The notes under the pieces: generated by a model
The model's input: the letters and a program-made list of their open reading frames with translations, nothing else
Told to the model about the DNA's origin: nothing
Databases searched by the model: none
Shown here: in pieces, positions 12,104 through 24,170 of the stretch
Position numbering within the stretch: position 1 is the stretch's first letter
Layout of the letters: every line of letters starts with the position of its first letter
Translations under genes and position numbers: made by a program
Assembly (NCBI GenBank): GCA_963969365.1
Contig: OZ017754.1
Span: forward strand, 1,674,001-1,738,000
Direction of reading: 5' to 3'
Length of the DNA: 64,000 nt
DNA from: Asterochloris sp. CNOR1
Lineage: Eukaryota > Chlorophyta > Trebouxiophyceae > Trebouxiales > Trebouxiaceae

Positions 12104-12265
12104 AGGTCGCTCCTTAAACCCCCTCCCCGAGAATAAGGTGACCACTTGGGGAAGACTGTGTGCTTGGCCGGATTGCCTGTCCTGACATTCTGCAGAATCC
12201 CTGAGGGCCTTCAGCCGCAGCTGCAGCCGCGGCCAGCATCTGCAGCACAGAGATTATTGTTTGCA
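12104..12265. promoter_or_regulatory. Short divergent promoter region (HMG-like gene / TFIIF-beta)
   Basis: Only 162 bp separate the start codon of the minus-strand HMG-like gene from that of the plus-strand TFIIF-beta gene, so control elements and both 5' leaders must overlap here or reach into the coding regions. I see no TATA box. The assignment depends on both start codons being right. Confidence 0.45.
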
Positions 12266-14924
12266 ATGCAGCAGCAACATGAGGAGGTTTGGCTGCTCAA
12301 GGTATGTGCAGCACGGCACAGTCCATCAGATCCAGCAACCCACCGCACACTCAGTGTAATAGCAGACTTTACTCACTATTTCCTCTGTAGGTGCCAGAGT
12401 TCTTGGGTGAAAGGTGGCAAGCTGCATGCCAGGCAGCAGAGTCTGCTGGACCCTCTGCTACTGTGCCAGATCTTGGCAGCATTCAAGTCACTGATGCAGC
12501 CACACAGGTGAGTGTGGGGCAGCTGATGCAGACAGCACCTCCTGCAAGGAGGCTCTGGAGCCAGCATTATGGCCGCCTGCAGGGAGAGCCCTCGGACAAG
12601 CGGATACGCCTGACGCTTGCAGGTGACACAGGCACAGGGCTGCACAGAGGCTGCGTCGCACAGCCAATGAGGGCAACCACGAGGCTGCAATGCTGTCATG
12701 CCTCTCTATTCTAGAGCAGATGGTGCTTGAGAGCAGCCATGAGTCAGGCTGCAGAGGCACACCTCATGTTGCACATGAGATAGCCTTGAGACATTAAGGC
12801 TGCAGAGGCTTTCTGTTGCACAGGCAACGGTGCACATGCGAGTAGTTCTGAGACAGCAAAGGCGCTGAACGCAGGCGGCGCCTCACAGGACCTGCCACAG
12901 GTGTACAACCTGCGGGAGGTGGCTGACGATGTCCGTGATATGGCAGCCATCTCTGAAGTGCCAGGGCGGCCACCAGGTGAGACAGCCTCCCCTGCAGCAG
13001 AAGACCTGATGCCAACGTACAGCCTGCTTCTTGTCCTCACACCTGTCCTGTCAGAGGCAGAAGGCAGCTGTTGTAGTGCCCCACACCGGACTCGTGTTCT
13101 TATCTGAAGTCCTTAGGACTTGGTGCAAGCAACTGGTTCCTTTGCTGCTGACTGCATCTGGACCACCTCTGGGGTCGACCAGCATGTGCTGGCTTCTGCG
13201 TGCAGCAGGCTGTGTCCTTGCAGAGCTGCATCAGCTGCTGCCATCGGTCTGCACAGCAGCGAAGGCAGCTGGTGTCTGCAGAGCTGCATCACAGCCAGAC
13301 TTTTGCCACCTTGCAGAGCTGAGCGGCGCCATCTCTAGACGGCTGAATGCTGAGATAGATCGCTCAGATCCTGCTGCCAAGGTACGTCTGCTGGCATGCC
13401 TCACCTGACCTGGCTGAGGGCATTGCAAGGCATGCTGCTGTCTGTGATGCTGCTGATTGGAGGGTAAGCTGCGCTACCATTGGTGACGCAGGTTGCCGGC
13501 ATGGCAAGCCTCCCATGCTGCTGTCACCAATATAGCAGACTGTGATGACCCGACTGCGATGCTGCAGGGCTTGGACCCTGCCTACAGAGCCCTCAGCCGG
13601 CAGCGGCACCAGCTGGCAGACACCCACACACGCGTGCTGAAACGGGTGGAGCCTGGAGAAGTGGCACAGGTAAACCTGGCCGGGCCACAGCTAGGACAGC
13701 CTCATGTGAAGCCTGTAGCACAGCAAAGCTGGGGGCAGACCCTGTCTTGATGTGTGGCTGCACTGCTGGATGCTGCTGAGCATGGAAGATCATCTGCAGC
13801 CTATTCTGATGCCTATCTGACACACATCGCCGACGCCGCCCGAAGGAATGTGACCTCCAGGATACTGGTCAGTATGCAGAGCAGTGGGGCTAAGCAGCCA
13901 TGCCTGAATGGGGAGCCTCATGTGCATCAAAGTGATGACCGGCGCCACTTGTGCCGCATCCGCAATGGACCTCTTTGTAAGCCATGGAGCCTTAGGCTGT
14001 GCACCTTGCCTGCTGTTGGCTTCCAACAGCTTTCCCAGCCAGAGGGGGCCTACGCTTGCTATCTGCTGGCTGCACATGTATGCCTGCAGGACTTGCTGCA
14101 TCACATTGACGTGATGCAACCCTGAGGGCTCTGTGAGCCCAGCATCCTTCGCTAAGAGCCTGCTTGCAGACAGCAAGTGGCAACCCATTGCATTTGCACC
14201 GGCCCGGCTGTCTGTGTGCACGCATATCAGCCACCCTGACGCACAGCTGGACAGCAAGGCCCATCTGCAATTTCAGTGGTCACAGGCCCTTGCCTGCTGC
14301 CCTGTAGGCACACAAATTCCAGCTGCGGGAGCCCACAGCCATCAAGTCTGCGCGTGAATTGAAACAGCAGATGCGGGACAAGCGTGACAACAAGGTCCGC
14401 CTGGAGCCAAAGGCGCTGGAGCGCCTGCTGTTCCAGGTCTTTGAGGAGAAGGTGGGTCTTGGACGGTGTGTGTACCTGGCTTGCATGACAGGGATGATTT
14501 CGCAGGGATGCCTGCCTTTTGCTGCTGTGCCAGACTGAGGAGAAAAGGGTGAGCCCCACTGAGGAATGCTTGAGATGCTCAAGGGCTGATGCATCACTGA
14601 AACTTCAAAGCTGCACTCAAGCGCTTGGTGTTATGAGCAGCGTAGACTGTTTGCTGTGGCTTAACCCAACAGCAATTCGACCAGTCATGGCAGCATCGTC
14701 TTGTCAGAAGTACCAGCCATGACCACGAGATTTTATGTACCATCTGCTTGCAGATCTTCTGTTCCTGTGTGCTGCAGCCATATTGGAAGCTGCAAGAGCT
14801 CCGGCAGCGCACCCAGCAGCCAGACAGTGCCATCAAAGCAGCTCTTGCTGGTGTGGCTGAGCTGGTCAAGCGCGGGGAGCACCGAGGAAAGTACCAGCTG
14901 AAGCCTGAGTACCAGCAGGGATGA
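12266..14924 (+). CDS. GTF2F2: Transcription initiation factor IIF subunit beta (RAP30)
   Basis: TFIIF-beta pairs with TFIIF-alpha, binds RNA polymerase II and brings it to the promoter complex in the nucleus. Eight exons join in phase: 12266-12301, 12391-12507, 12583-12622, 12824-12976, 13317-13381, 13568-13669, 14308-14451 and 14778-14924, giving 267 residues, the usual size. The N-terminus has the family pattern EVWLLKVPEFLGERW...LGSIQV, then RIRLTLAG. The middle has LSGAISRRLNAEID and DPAYRALSRQRHQLADTHTR. The C-terminal winged helix is clear: ALERLLFQVFEEKPYWKLQE, then DSAIKAALAGVAELVKRGEH and the hallmark end KYQLKPEYQQ. The ATG at 12266 gives a short N-terminus (MQQQHEEVW); no in-frame ATG precedes it in this exon. 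A further short exon near 13815-13870 is possible but not needed. Confidence 0.92.
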
Positions 14925-15036
14925 TGAAGTGTTTTCACGGCCCAACATGTTGGCTTCAGCCTCTCAAAAGAACATACACTAGCCTTTGCTCAAATGAAAT
15001 CAAATGCAATCCATATACTCTGGACACCTAGTGTGG

Positions 15037-17007
15037 CTACAGGAAGTTGTAGTTGGCCCCTGTCTGCTCATGCAAAATGTCCCAGAGCTTCTGCTGGGTT
15101 GCTTTGTTGTTGGCAGTGCTGCTGCTGCTGCTCTGTCTGCCCCCAACAAAGTACTTGCCAGTGCCAAGATTGGGCTCAGTCGCCAGCTGGAACTCGTTGT
15201 TGGCATCCTGTACAGAGCCAGCCGAACTCTGAGAACATGCTGGCTGCAAATTTCGCATGCAGCATTGCATCAACTGCAAGCCTGCAGAGGTGGCCATGAG
15301 TCTGCAGGGGTGGACCCTGGCAAGCCAAGTGCACACCTTGAGGTCAATACCACAGGCGCCCCAGCCAGCGTACAGCATTTTTGTGTTGACCGTCCCAGGA
15401 TCACAGGTGTTGACTGTGACCTTGCTGCCACTGGCTTTCAAGAGCTCTGCCAGGCGGAAGGTGTAGAGTTGCATTGCCAGCTTGGACAGAGAGTATGAAT
15501 TGTGGCTGCTGAAGCCCTTCTCCTGCAGGCACAAGTCAACCTTTCCAGATTGACTTGATGTGATGACGGCTTCTCAGAGACACAGCAGAATGAGTCTCCC
15601 ATGGCAGGCAGTGTGTGCTCATGTGGAAGGCACAGGCTCGAAATGGAGCAGCTGGCCTGCCAGTGGAGCCTATGTCTGCAGTTTGCAGCAGCTGTTGCCT
15701 GAGATGATGCGTGTGCTCTGACGGAGGGCATGTGCAGACTCATGCTGGGGTCACAGCCTCTCTGCAATACCCTGGCTTGGTGCTGACCCATGCAGGCCTG
15801 CCCTGCTGCAATTTTACTGACATGTCTTGGCTGCCAGCTGTAAGCGCATGAGCCCATAAGGAGAACCCTCAAACAATAGTGCTGAGTGTCTGCAGCTGCA
15901 GCCTTGACCTCACCTGCTGAAGGTTGCCCCAGTCAATGCGACTGCCAGCAGAAATGCTAGAAATATTGATGATGCGCTCCTTCACATTCCCCAGCAGAAG
16001 GGATGTGAGCAGAAACGGGGCCAGCACGTTGACTGCCCACGTCATCTCGAACCCCTCGTGTGACTTCTGCATGCTCTCCATGAAGACACCTGCAGGCAAG
16101 TGCCTCAGCTATGTATCATGAATGAGGGTCCTGCCACCTAGCTTCAGCTGTGACACTGCCCTGGAAGATGGCAGCGATCATGAGGCTGCAGGCAGCTGCC
16201 AGCCTGAAGCGCACTGCCTCTCAGGCGAGCACCAACTTGGCAGGCGTACCGCATCAGCATGTCGACCCCGCCAGCTGCTCTGCCTGCCACCCCAAAGTAT
16301 ATTGACTGAGCATCATCCTGGCCAAACAAGCTGTACATGCAGCAGACGCAGGCTCTCACCAGCATTGTTGATCAACACATCGAGTTCTGGGTGGTCCTTC
16401 TGGACCTGCTGAGCGAACTTGCGGACCTGCTGCAGATCTCCAAGATCAGCAGTGTACGAGCTGACTTCACCAGATCTGCCGGCTTCCTGCACCTGCTGCT
16501 TGGCCTTCTCCACCCTCTGTGGGTTTCTGCAGCATCTCCACAATGTGTCAGTCGGATCTCACGATACACATGCTCTAGCTTGCCAGCTGCCCTGTTGTGG
16601 AAAGTAGCAGGCAACTTGGCTGGAAACGCAGGCAGCTCAAGACACATGCTGAGCCTCCAGCAATAGCGAGACAATGGACTTGCTGCAAAGCAATCTGCTT
16701 TTGCTTTGCAGCAGCATGCTGTACATGGCAAGCACTTTGGTGGGCGATAAGGTGGTCACACCTGCCATGAATGATGACATTGCCTCCAGCTGCAGCCAGG
16801 CGTGTGGCAGTGTGCAAGCCTATGCCATCTGTGCTGCCTGCAGGCGACAGAAAGACGCTGTCAGCCGCACTCAAGCACAATGGGTGCACGCATGCATCCC
16901 AAAGTCGATGGGCAAAACTTGCCTGTGACCAGGTATGTCTTGCCCTTCAGGCTCATTGCTGCTGTGAGGCTGCACAGGGCAGCCTTCATCAGTGTCGTTT
17001 CCCGCAT
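15037..17007 (-). CDS. Short-chain dehydrogenase/reductase, retinol-dehydrogenase/TIC32-like
   Basis: An NAD(P)-dependent oxidoreductase; the substrate is unknown. Six exons join in phase: 17007-16923, 16837-16762, 16526-16360, 16089-15914, 15522-15337 and about 15243-15037, giving about 298 residues. Motifs in order: cofactor loop VTGSTDGIG split by intron 1, HGRNPQRVEKAKQQ after strand 2, LDVLINNAG, the structural Asn in FEMTWAVNVLAPFLLT, catalytic Ser in INISSISAG, catalytic Tyr/Lys in NSYSLSKLA, and CDPGTVNT. The C-terminus ends TGANYNFL. The layout matches RDH11/12-, DHRS- and TIC32-like enzymes. Intron 1 has a GC donor (CAG|GCAAGT), required to restore the Gly-rich loop. The acceptor of the last exon is uncertain: a second in-phase AG lies closer to the stop. 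A second ATG in exon 1 (MSLKGKTYLVTG) could be the start. Its stop is 113 bp from that of TFIIF-beta. Confidence 0.9.
16838..16922 (-). other. GC-AG intron in the first SDR gene
   Basis: Exon 1 ends ...GGTCACAG and the next bases on the coding strand are GCAAGT, a strong donor except for C in place of T. The acceptor is CGCCTGCAG before GCAGCACAG. Splicing here rebuilds VTGSTDGIG exactly. No GT donor nearby does so. Confidence 0.82.
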
Positions 17008-17201
17008 GGCTCATGCACTGCGCCATATGACATCATCCTCAGGAGCTCACCTGAAGGATCTCAGATGCTGTCTGGGCAGACCCCTGTGCAACAGATGTCG
17101 AGTTTGACAGAGTGCTGAAGTTCGTGCAGCAAACATGGGGTGTCACTAATTTAGTATCAAGTGACCTATCAGTGCCCAAGACGCATGGGCAAGTGCATCA
17201 C

Positions 17202-20200
17202 CTAGACTGCCTCCTGGAAATATGGATGCTGCAGCGCCCGCTCTGGTGTAGGGCGCTGCTGTGGATCCCAGTGCAGCATCTGCTTGAGCAGGTCTAGCGC
17301 TGCATCGCTGGGCAGCCCCTGCAGGGAAGAGGGCAGACAAAATTCTGACCCCTGATTAAGGCAGAGTGCAACCCTTGGGACGCCTGAACAACATACTCTC
17401 AAGAACAGCCTGCAGTAACACGTGACAGGCCATCCAGAGATTGCAGCTGGCAGCAGCCTAAGTGCCTGCTTTCATCCTCACTTGCTGCCGCTGCCAGGCT
17501 CTCTTTTGCTTGGCAGTGCACGCACTTGAGTCCACCATTGGTCTGCCTGACATCAGGAGAGTTCAGCTGCCGGCCATCAATACCTCACAGCCTGCTCCTG
17601 CCAGGCTGCATCAAAGGTGATCAGCACTGACAAGCTGGGCAGCACAGGCAGCTGCCCGGTCACACCTGGTGGGTGGGGTCGCGCTGCCTGAGCGTCTCCC
17701 GCACAGCCTCGTGGCTGCAGTCCTGCTCCTGCATGACCCAAGCCGCTGGCCCCAGCCTGGGCAGCAGGTGGCGTGCAGCCTGCTGGCGGCCGCCCCTGCC
17801 TGGACTGTCCTCCGGCCTGGGCCCCTTGGTGCCAGCAGGTGCAGGGCCCTGACTGCCTTCCCCCCGCTGGGTGTGCTGGGGAGTGCTGAGGCCGGGCGGG
17901 TACAGGCACAGATCCACCAGGCCGCTCAGGAAGAAGGCCTGTGCTTGCTCAGCCTGCAGGGTCGGTGCAGGGGAGGGTGATCATGTCGCAGTGCAGCTGC
18001 ACATGCCAAGATACCACTCAGCACGTCAGCAGCTAGATGTGGGGCACAGGGGCACGGCCGCCACCAATGCCATCTGCCCTTGGGCAAGTTTGACAAACAT
18101 GCAGCCACATACCCAGCTGGCAAGGCCACCTCCCGCATCCAACCTGGGTCTCATGAGCTCAATCTCCAAGACAGGACCCACTTCTGATTTGTCCTCCAGC
18201 TTCAAGTGGTGGTGCAGCAGTGCCCTCTGGCGTGCGCTGAGCTGGAAGACATGGGGAGTGCCCAGGATGAGCTCCAGCCAAGTCACGCCCACGGACCACA
18301 TGTCGTAAGCCGGCTGCAGCTCTTGCCCCCGTTCCCTGCAGTGCACTACCAGCATGCTCAAACAGCTGTGCTGTCAGGCGAGGGCACAGACCGGCTGCAT
18401 GTTGTTCACCCCAGCACTCTGCAGGATAGCACCACATTTAGGCAGCTGTGCCAACAGGAGAGCATAGGCTGTCTGCCTCGGTTGGCTGCAGATCAGCTGC
18501 AGACTGCAACAGGCAGGACAAGGCTAGTGCCATCATACCACGCCCTCAGGAGTCAATTGAGCACTTCTGGAGGCACTGGGAATGTTGAAGCAGGGCCACA
18601 CAGCAGCGCTGCCTGTTTGCAGGCACTGATGTGACTGCAACGCCTGCAGCACTCACCTGCCAGGCAGCAGGATTGTAGCGCAGCACACCTGGACGCCTGA
18701 CACAATGAGCAGTGCTGCATGTTGGAGAGTCACAAGGCGTGGCAGTTCAACTTCTGCAATGCTTACCTGTCAGGCAGGAGAGCTTCTGGCGGGGCATACT
18801 CGGCCGTCTGCTCGGCTGCAGAGGGGCCCTGGGGGCCATACAGTTGGCCTGTGTGTGTGTGCTCCACCGCAGAACCGAAGTCAATGAGCCGCAGGTGCAG
18901 GCAGCTGTCTGCCTTCTGCGTGCCCCCTGTTGTGTCATTGCAGGGCTGGATCAGCAGGTTTTCAGGCTTCACATCCCTGCACTGCAGAGGTGGAGTCAGT
19001 GCGAGGCCTTGCAACACGCATGACAACATCAGTCTCCTCGGCCCTTGCAGGCTTGCGTGGCTGGGGCGCGCCAGCTCCCTGCTTGACAAGGTCCAACACT
19101 GGAGACCCTGACAACATCCTCAGAGCAGCTCCTGCAGCTTGGGACAGCTCCTGCAGCGTTCTGCAACCAGATTCGCAGGCACGACCATGCCCAGTCCCAA
19201 CAGACATCTTCCTGCCAATGAGGTACAACAGCTGAGGTGTAGAGTTCAGGCGCTGCAAAAGCACAACGGTGTGACATATTGCAACTGGTTTGCAGAACTT
19301 TCAGCAATAACACAACAGCAGCTACCAAACCCACATGCAGGGAGGAGGCCCCGCAAGGAAGCCCCAACGAGTCACCTGGGGATAACGGAGGGGGATCAAG
19401 CACTTTCAGCAGCAGGTACCTCTCTGCAATCGCTTCTAGTAGGTGCCAAGAGTGGCTGCGCTGGATGAGGGCCTGGGGCACTGACCTGTGGGTGATGTTG
19501 GCGCTTTGCAGCACCTGCAGCGCCAGGAGCAGCTGCTCCAGGAGGCTCCTGATGACTGAGTGGCCTCCAGGGCTGCGGCGCATCTGAAGCCACCAAGGGC
19601 TGGCTCTCATGATGGAGAAGACGACGTCATCACGGGAGCTGCAGGCCAGGCTGCTTTCAGACAGCTGTTATAGGGGAAGAGCGCAGGACACACTGGCTTC
19701 TAGGATTTGCTGCGCAGCAGAGCAGATCGGCTGGGCCTGGCATACAGCCTGTCTGTGAAGGCATGCAAGGCAGGGCACCTTCATTCACCACACTCAATCA
19801 TTGCTGCCCGTCTGTCACTGCGCTCATGTAACTGTCTGTGGCTGCCAGTGCTGCATGCCGCCTGTGCAGGCGCAGCTGCGGCCGCCAAGAGACTTGCCCA
19901 ACCCCTTAGTCCAACTTGGAGACGCTGGCCCCCAGGCAACTGTGTGTGGCTGTCAGCGCCGCACACAGCCTGCGCAGACTCAGTCCTGGCTTGTCTGTCT
20001 GGCACAGCAAAAGCCACTTCACCAACAATCTCAAGGTGCAGATAAGAACCTGCTGCCCACCTGTCGCTGGGCCCCTGCTGGTCCTCAGGCTGCCCTGAGC
20101 GGCTCCCAGCGCTGCGGGAGGCATCTGTGGGCATGCCCGCAGCCGCCCTGCACCCTTCGTCTGGGGCATACATCAGTTGGTGCAGCGATAGCCCCTCATC

Positions 20201-23200
20201 CAGAAACACCAGCCAGCTGTCTGTCCCTTGGTACAGAGCCTCTACAAAGCGCACAATGTGGCTGCAGCCTTCAGCCTGCATGCAACACTATGACAGTCCT
20301 GAGCGTTTCCCAATCGGAGTGGATGAGTGGCAACTTCAGGTCAGCCAGCGTCCAGCCAGCAGGCAGCACGATTTAAGGCCTGACAGCGGCGCCTGGGGCA
20401 TGCAGAGGTCTCCTGCGACATCTAGCTCAATGCTGCGTCTGCTTGCCTGTCCCAGAAACTGGTTGGCACACAGAATCTGCCCAAAGTAGGCCTCCCGCTG
20501 GGCTCCCAGCAGTGCAGCTGTGTGTTCTCCAAAAATGCGCTTGAGCACAAAGACCTGCCCACCAGCCCCTACAGGCAGTGATGGGTCTTCAGGTGTTGCC
20601 TCCAGGCAAGTGTTCCGTGATCACAGGCTTGACAGCCGCAGTGCGCAGGGTTTTGGAGGTGCACAGGGCAACAAACAGGGTGCATGAAACCCATCAGACG
20701 TCAAGCAGTGTCATGAACAGGGGCAGCAATGTGCAGGACCCCGACCTGGCTTGGTCGCCCGCCAGACCTCGCCGAACCCTCCGCGAGCAAAGGGGTGCTG
20801 CTGCATGGAGTACTCCTCGTACACCCGGCCTTGCTGCTTCAGACTTTGCCTGTCATCCAGCCGCCCCCCAGACCAGCGGAAATTGATGGCTTGCAGCACT
20901 GACTGGCGCCAGATCAGGGCGGCTGCCCAGCGCCAGAGCAGGGTGCCAGTGAGCCAGCTGGCTGTCCTGACTGCAGGCACCACAGGAGTGGCCTGGCTGG
21001 TGTGTGCTTCAACTTGACCAAGGCGCACATCGTGCACTGCTGATCACGACTTGCTTATGAAAATGCTGCAGGGACCAGACAACCCTGCTTTGGCAGGGCC
21101 TGGGCTGAGCAGTGCTGCTGCAGCAAGAGGTGACAAGGCATGAGGAAGGGTGCTTGGCAGACCTGTTTGTGGTGGGGAGTCTGTGAAGCCGCTGCTGCCC
21201 TGCAGTACGGCCAGCGCTGCCTCAGGGCCAGCTGAAGGTGCTGAACACTCTAGCCGTGCCAGCATGCTGCCAGGGCTGGCCATGAGCGCCCTGCTGCTAG
21301 CTACTGCATGGGGCCTGTCATCGCCAGCATGCCACACCTACAAATCAGTCACATGGCACATAGAGCACAGCACGTGGCTCTGGCATACACAGCAGGATTG
21401 CCTCCCTCAGTGCAGCCCCTTCCAAGACTGTAGGATGGCACAGATGCCTGCTGCTCTGCTGAGCTCCCAAGTGTCAACACAAGGTGTTATAGCTGAGCAG
21501 CGCCACACGAGATTCGCTTACAGACCTCACCTGTAGCTGCGTGCCGGTGCCTGCATCGGTACCATAGATGCCGTGCCACCACCAACTGCTGGAGCTGCTG
21601 AGCATGGGGGTCTGCTCCCAGTCAAGGTGCAGATGCAGGGCAGCGCGGGGCACAACGGCCACAAGCTCCTGCGGGCAGAGCAGGGTACAGAGGTAGTCCA
21701 GGAAAGGCAGATCAGGCAGCTCAGCCACTGATGGCAGGCCAGGACTCAAGTGGCCGCAGCATACACACCAAGTGCAAGCAAAGGGTCCTCAGCTGCTGCT
21801 TGCATCAATGGACAAACAGGAGCAGACCATGCACATCAGGTGGTATATTGTGACTCCCCTTTGGTCACATCAGGGCGACTGACTGTTGGGCCACCAGCAA
21901 AGGACTCATTAAGCTGCGTCCCCAGCAGTCAAGGGTCCTGGCCCTGACATGCAGCCTTCTGGCAGCAAAAAGCTGGAGAAAAGGCGCACAGCTGTACCTG
22001 GAGCTGATAGCTGCCAACAGGGTCCCCCACTGTGGGTGACATGGGTGCATAGCCCTCATCTGGGGTGCCAGGGATTGGGCCACCGAGGCGGCCCTTGCTG
22101 CCACATGCCCTGCCCATGGCTTCATGTTGAGCCATGTTGGGCGCATTTGAGGACCCACACATATCTGCTCCGCTGCTGCTGTCCTGCCTGGCAGTCTGGA
22201 ATACAAGCGGCTCAGTTGAAGGCAGGCTGCCAACACCATTCAACTGGACTGCAACCACGGCAATGTTGTCCGTGGAGCCAGCATCGTATGCGGCCTGCCG
22301 GACTGCATCGGCCATCGCCTGCTCCCTGGCTGACGTGCTGCAGGCGCCATGGCAGATGGGCTGGTGCCCTTTTGCTGCAGAGTCGCCAATGACATTTGCC
22401 GCTGGTGCAGCAGCAGAGCAGGTCGCGCTGTCAGCTTCAGTGGAGGGCCCCAATGCTATAGCAGGCGCCGCAGAGACAGGTGCCTTCCAGATCTTGCCTG
22501 CAGCAAGTGCAGATGCAGAAGTGAAACAAGTCAATCACTTGACTCTGCCTTGAGACTTATCATTGGGTGAGCAGCCAAAGGACCAAATGTCGGACATATG
22601 ACAGCAAGCTTGTGCCCGCCCAGTCCAATTGGCAAGGTTGTTGCAGTCTGTGCTTGGCATTTGTGTCAGCACATGAAGCTGTAAAAAACATGCAAACATG
22701 CGCACCTGCTTCAGCGGCCAGCGCTGCCTGGCACAGCTCCACAGGCCGGAGCTTCTCCAGGGCGCCGTCAGAAACTAGCAGCAGCAGCCAATCTGAGGGG
22801 CCCAGAGGGTGCCAGTGCAGCTCAGGCTGCGCAGTGAGGCCAAAGCGCCGAAAAGGGAGGTCCCCCAGTGCCCTGGACACTGCCAACTCCCCCTGCAGCC
22901 GGGCGGGGCCACCTGCAGCACGCAGTGGCAAGCTGCAAGACAGCTCATCACGGCAGGGGCCTGACACAGCCGTCTGCAGGGGAAGGCTCTCGAGTGCCAC
23001 AAAGTGGCGCCGAACCAAGCCACGAACGGGTCTGAAAGCGTGAAGCGAGGTGCTTGGGCATGTGGTGGCCAAGCACAGTGATGCCCAGCCATAGCTCATC
23101 CCAGAGAGCAGGAGACAAGACGTGCTCTTGGTCACCTGCTGAAGGATGCACCAGCAGGCTCAGACCCAGCCCCACCTGGGCCTCCCGGAGTCACAAATCC

Positions 23201-24160
23201 ACCTGCTGCCGCGATGCGAACAGCCTCCCCCGGCATGTCGGGGCTGTGGTCTTCAGTCAGCTCGCGCACTGCAGCAGGCTGAGTGGGCGCATGGCCTGCT
23301 GCGGCTAAGCCCAATTGTGGCACTCCTGGCTCGCTGCATTCTGGCGCCCTGTCTGTGCCCTTCAGTGGGGTCTGCACGGCGCACTCGTCTGCGGCCATCT
23401 CTGCCTCCTGCACCGCCCACGGAGCCTGGCAGATGACGGCACGCGAGTCGCCGACATGCGCAGTGAGCAGGCTGCTGTTGGCCAACAGAACCAGCACCAC
23501 AGTGCTGCCAGCCTCCCAGTCATGCTGCTTGGCGCGGTCTGCAAAGCTGGTCTCCACGGTGTGCAGTGCCTGCACCACTGCAGACTGCAGCTCCTGCTGA
23601 TCCAACGGCCTGTAGGGCAGCGATGAATCTTGTTCTTCAGAATTTGTCCACTTGCATGACAATCGGGTCTGGCTGCGTTCAAGAATTGCAAGAATTTGCA
23701 TTGCATGCCGCAGGCGCAACAGCAATGCAGCGCCGGGCACTAGGCACGCACCTTCCTGGGCTCCATGTGGCATGAATGGCATCCGCCAGGGCTGGCGCAA
23801 CAGCTTGCGCTGCATGCTGTGCAGCCTCAGATCCCTCGTGGCCATCAAAGACGCCAAAAAGGCTGCTGAAAGCCAAAGCACAGACCATCATGAGGATGTG
23901 CCGCGCTCAGGTGGAAGCAACAAGCGTGTCTCACACCTGATATTTGTGAATCCAGGCAATGCATCTGGCATGCACACTGCTCTGTCCTCCATCATGGCAC
24001 GTCGTCCCTGCACCAAGCTGCAACCCCACTCTGCCGTGCAGGAAGTGGTCAATGTACAAGCCAACAGCAAAGCAGCTTGGATGCTCATGCTAGAGCTGCT
24101 GCTCAGGACAGAGCTGCTGCTCATGCTAGAGCTGCTGCTCGTGACAGAGCTGCTCTTCAT
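17202..24160 (-). CDS. PP2C phosphatase fused to a Ser/Thr protein kinase
   Basis: One protein with a PP2C domain followed by a protein kinase. N-terminal exons include 24160-23937, 23865-23752, 23609-23176, 22912-22706, 22497-21998 and 21668-21531, all phase-matched. PP2C motifs are intact: GRRAMMEDR, FGVFDGHEG, GSTVVLVLLANSSLL, VGDSRAV, LAVSRALGD, LLLVSDG and GSTDNIAVV. Kinase motifs are intact too: ARGGFGEVWRA, VFVLKRI, ITHRDVKPENLLI, LIDFGSAVE, YAPPEALL, YDMWSVGVTWLELILGTP, and a last exon with LLKQMLHWDPQQRPTPERAL. Architecture and order match a plant PP2C-plus-kinase family (Arabidopsis At3g63340, from memory). The N-terminus has a Ser-rich run, then MSIQAALLLACTLTTSCTA, a possible signal peptide or anchor. 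The start could be the ATG at 24160 or 24088. A hydrophobic stretch before the kinase (LTGTLLWRWAAALIW) may be a membrane segment. Exons between 21531 and 20568 are unresolved. Confidence 0.85.
19829..19990. repeat. Diverged tandem repeat, 109 bp unit
   Basis: AACTGTCTGTGGCTGCCAG with about 50 flanking bases at 19829 recurs 109 bp later as AACTGTGTGTGGCTGTCAG. The repeat lies in an intron of the kinase half, between the αC-region exon and the exon ending in ITHR. Confidence 0.6.
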
Positions 24161-24170
24161 GACAGAACTT
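24093..24170. repeat. Short tandem repeat encoding a Ser tract
   Basis: The unit AGAGCTGCTGCTC with variable 5-8 base spacers (atg, aggac, gtgac) repeats four times. On the minus strand it encodes Ser/Val/Met runs (MSSSSVLSSSSSM) at the very N-terminus of the PP2C/kinase protein. Confidence 0.75.

Noticed and set aside
19781-20281. Whole minus-strand open frame as one kinase exon
   Set aside because: Only its first two thirds look like coding sequence. A donor near 20060 joins in phase to the exon starting with ASPWWLQMRRSPGG, so the rest, including the 109 bp repeat, is intron.
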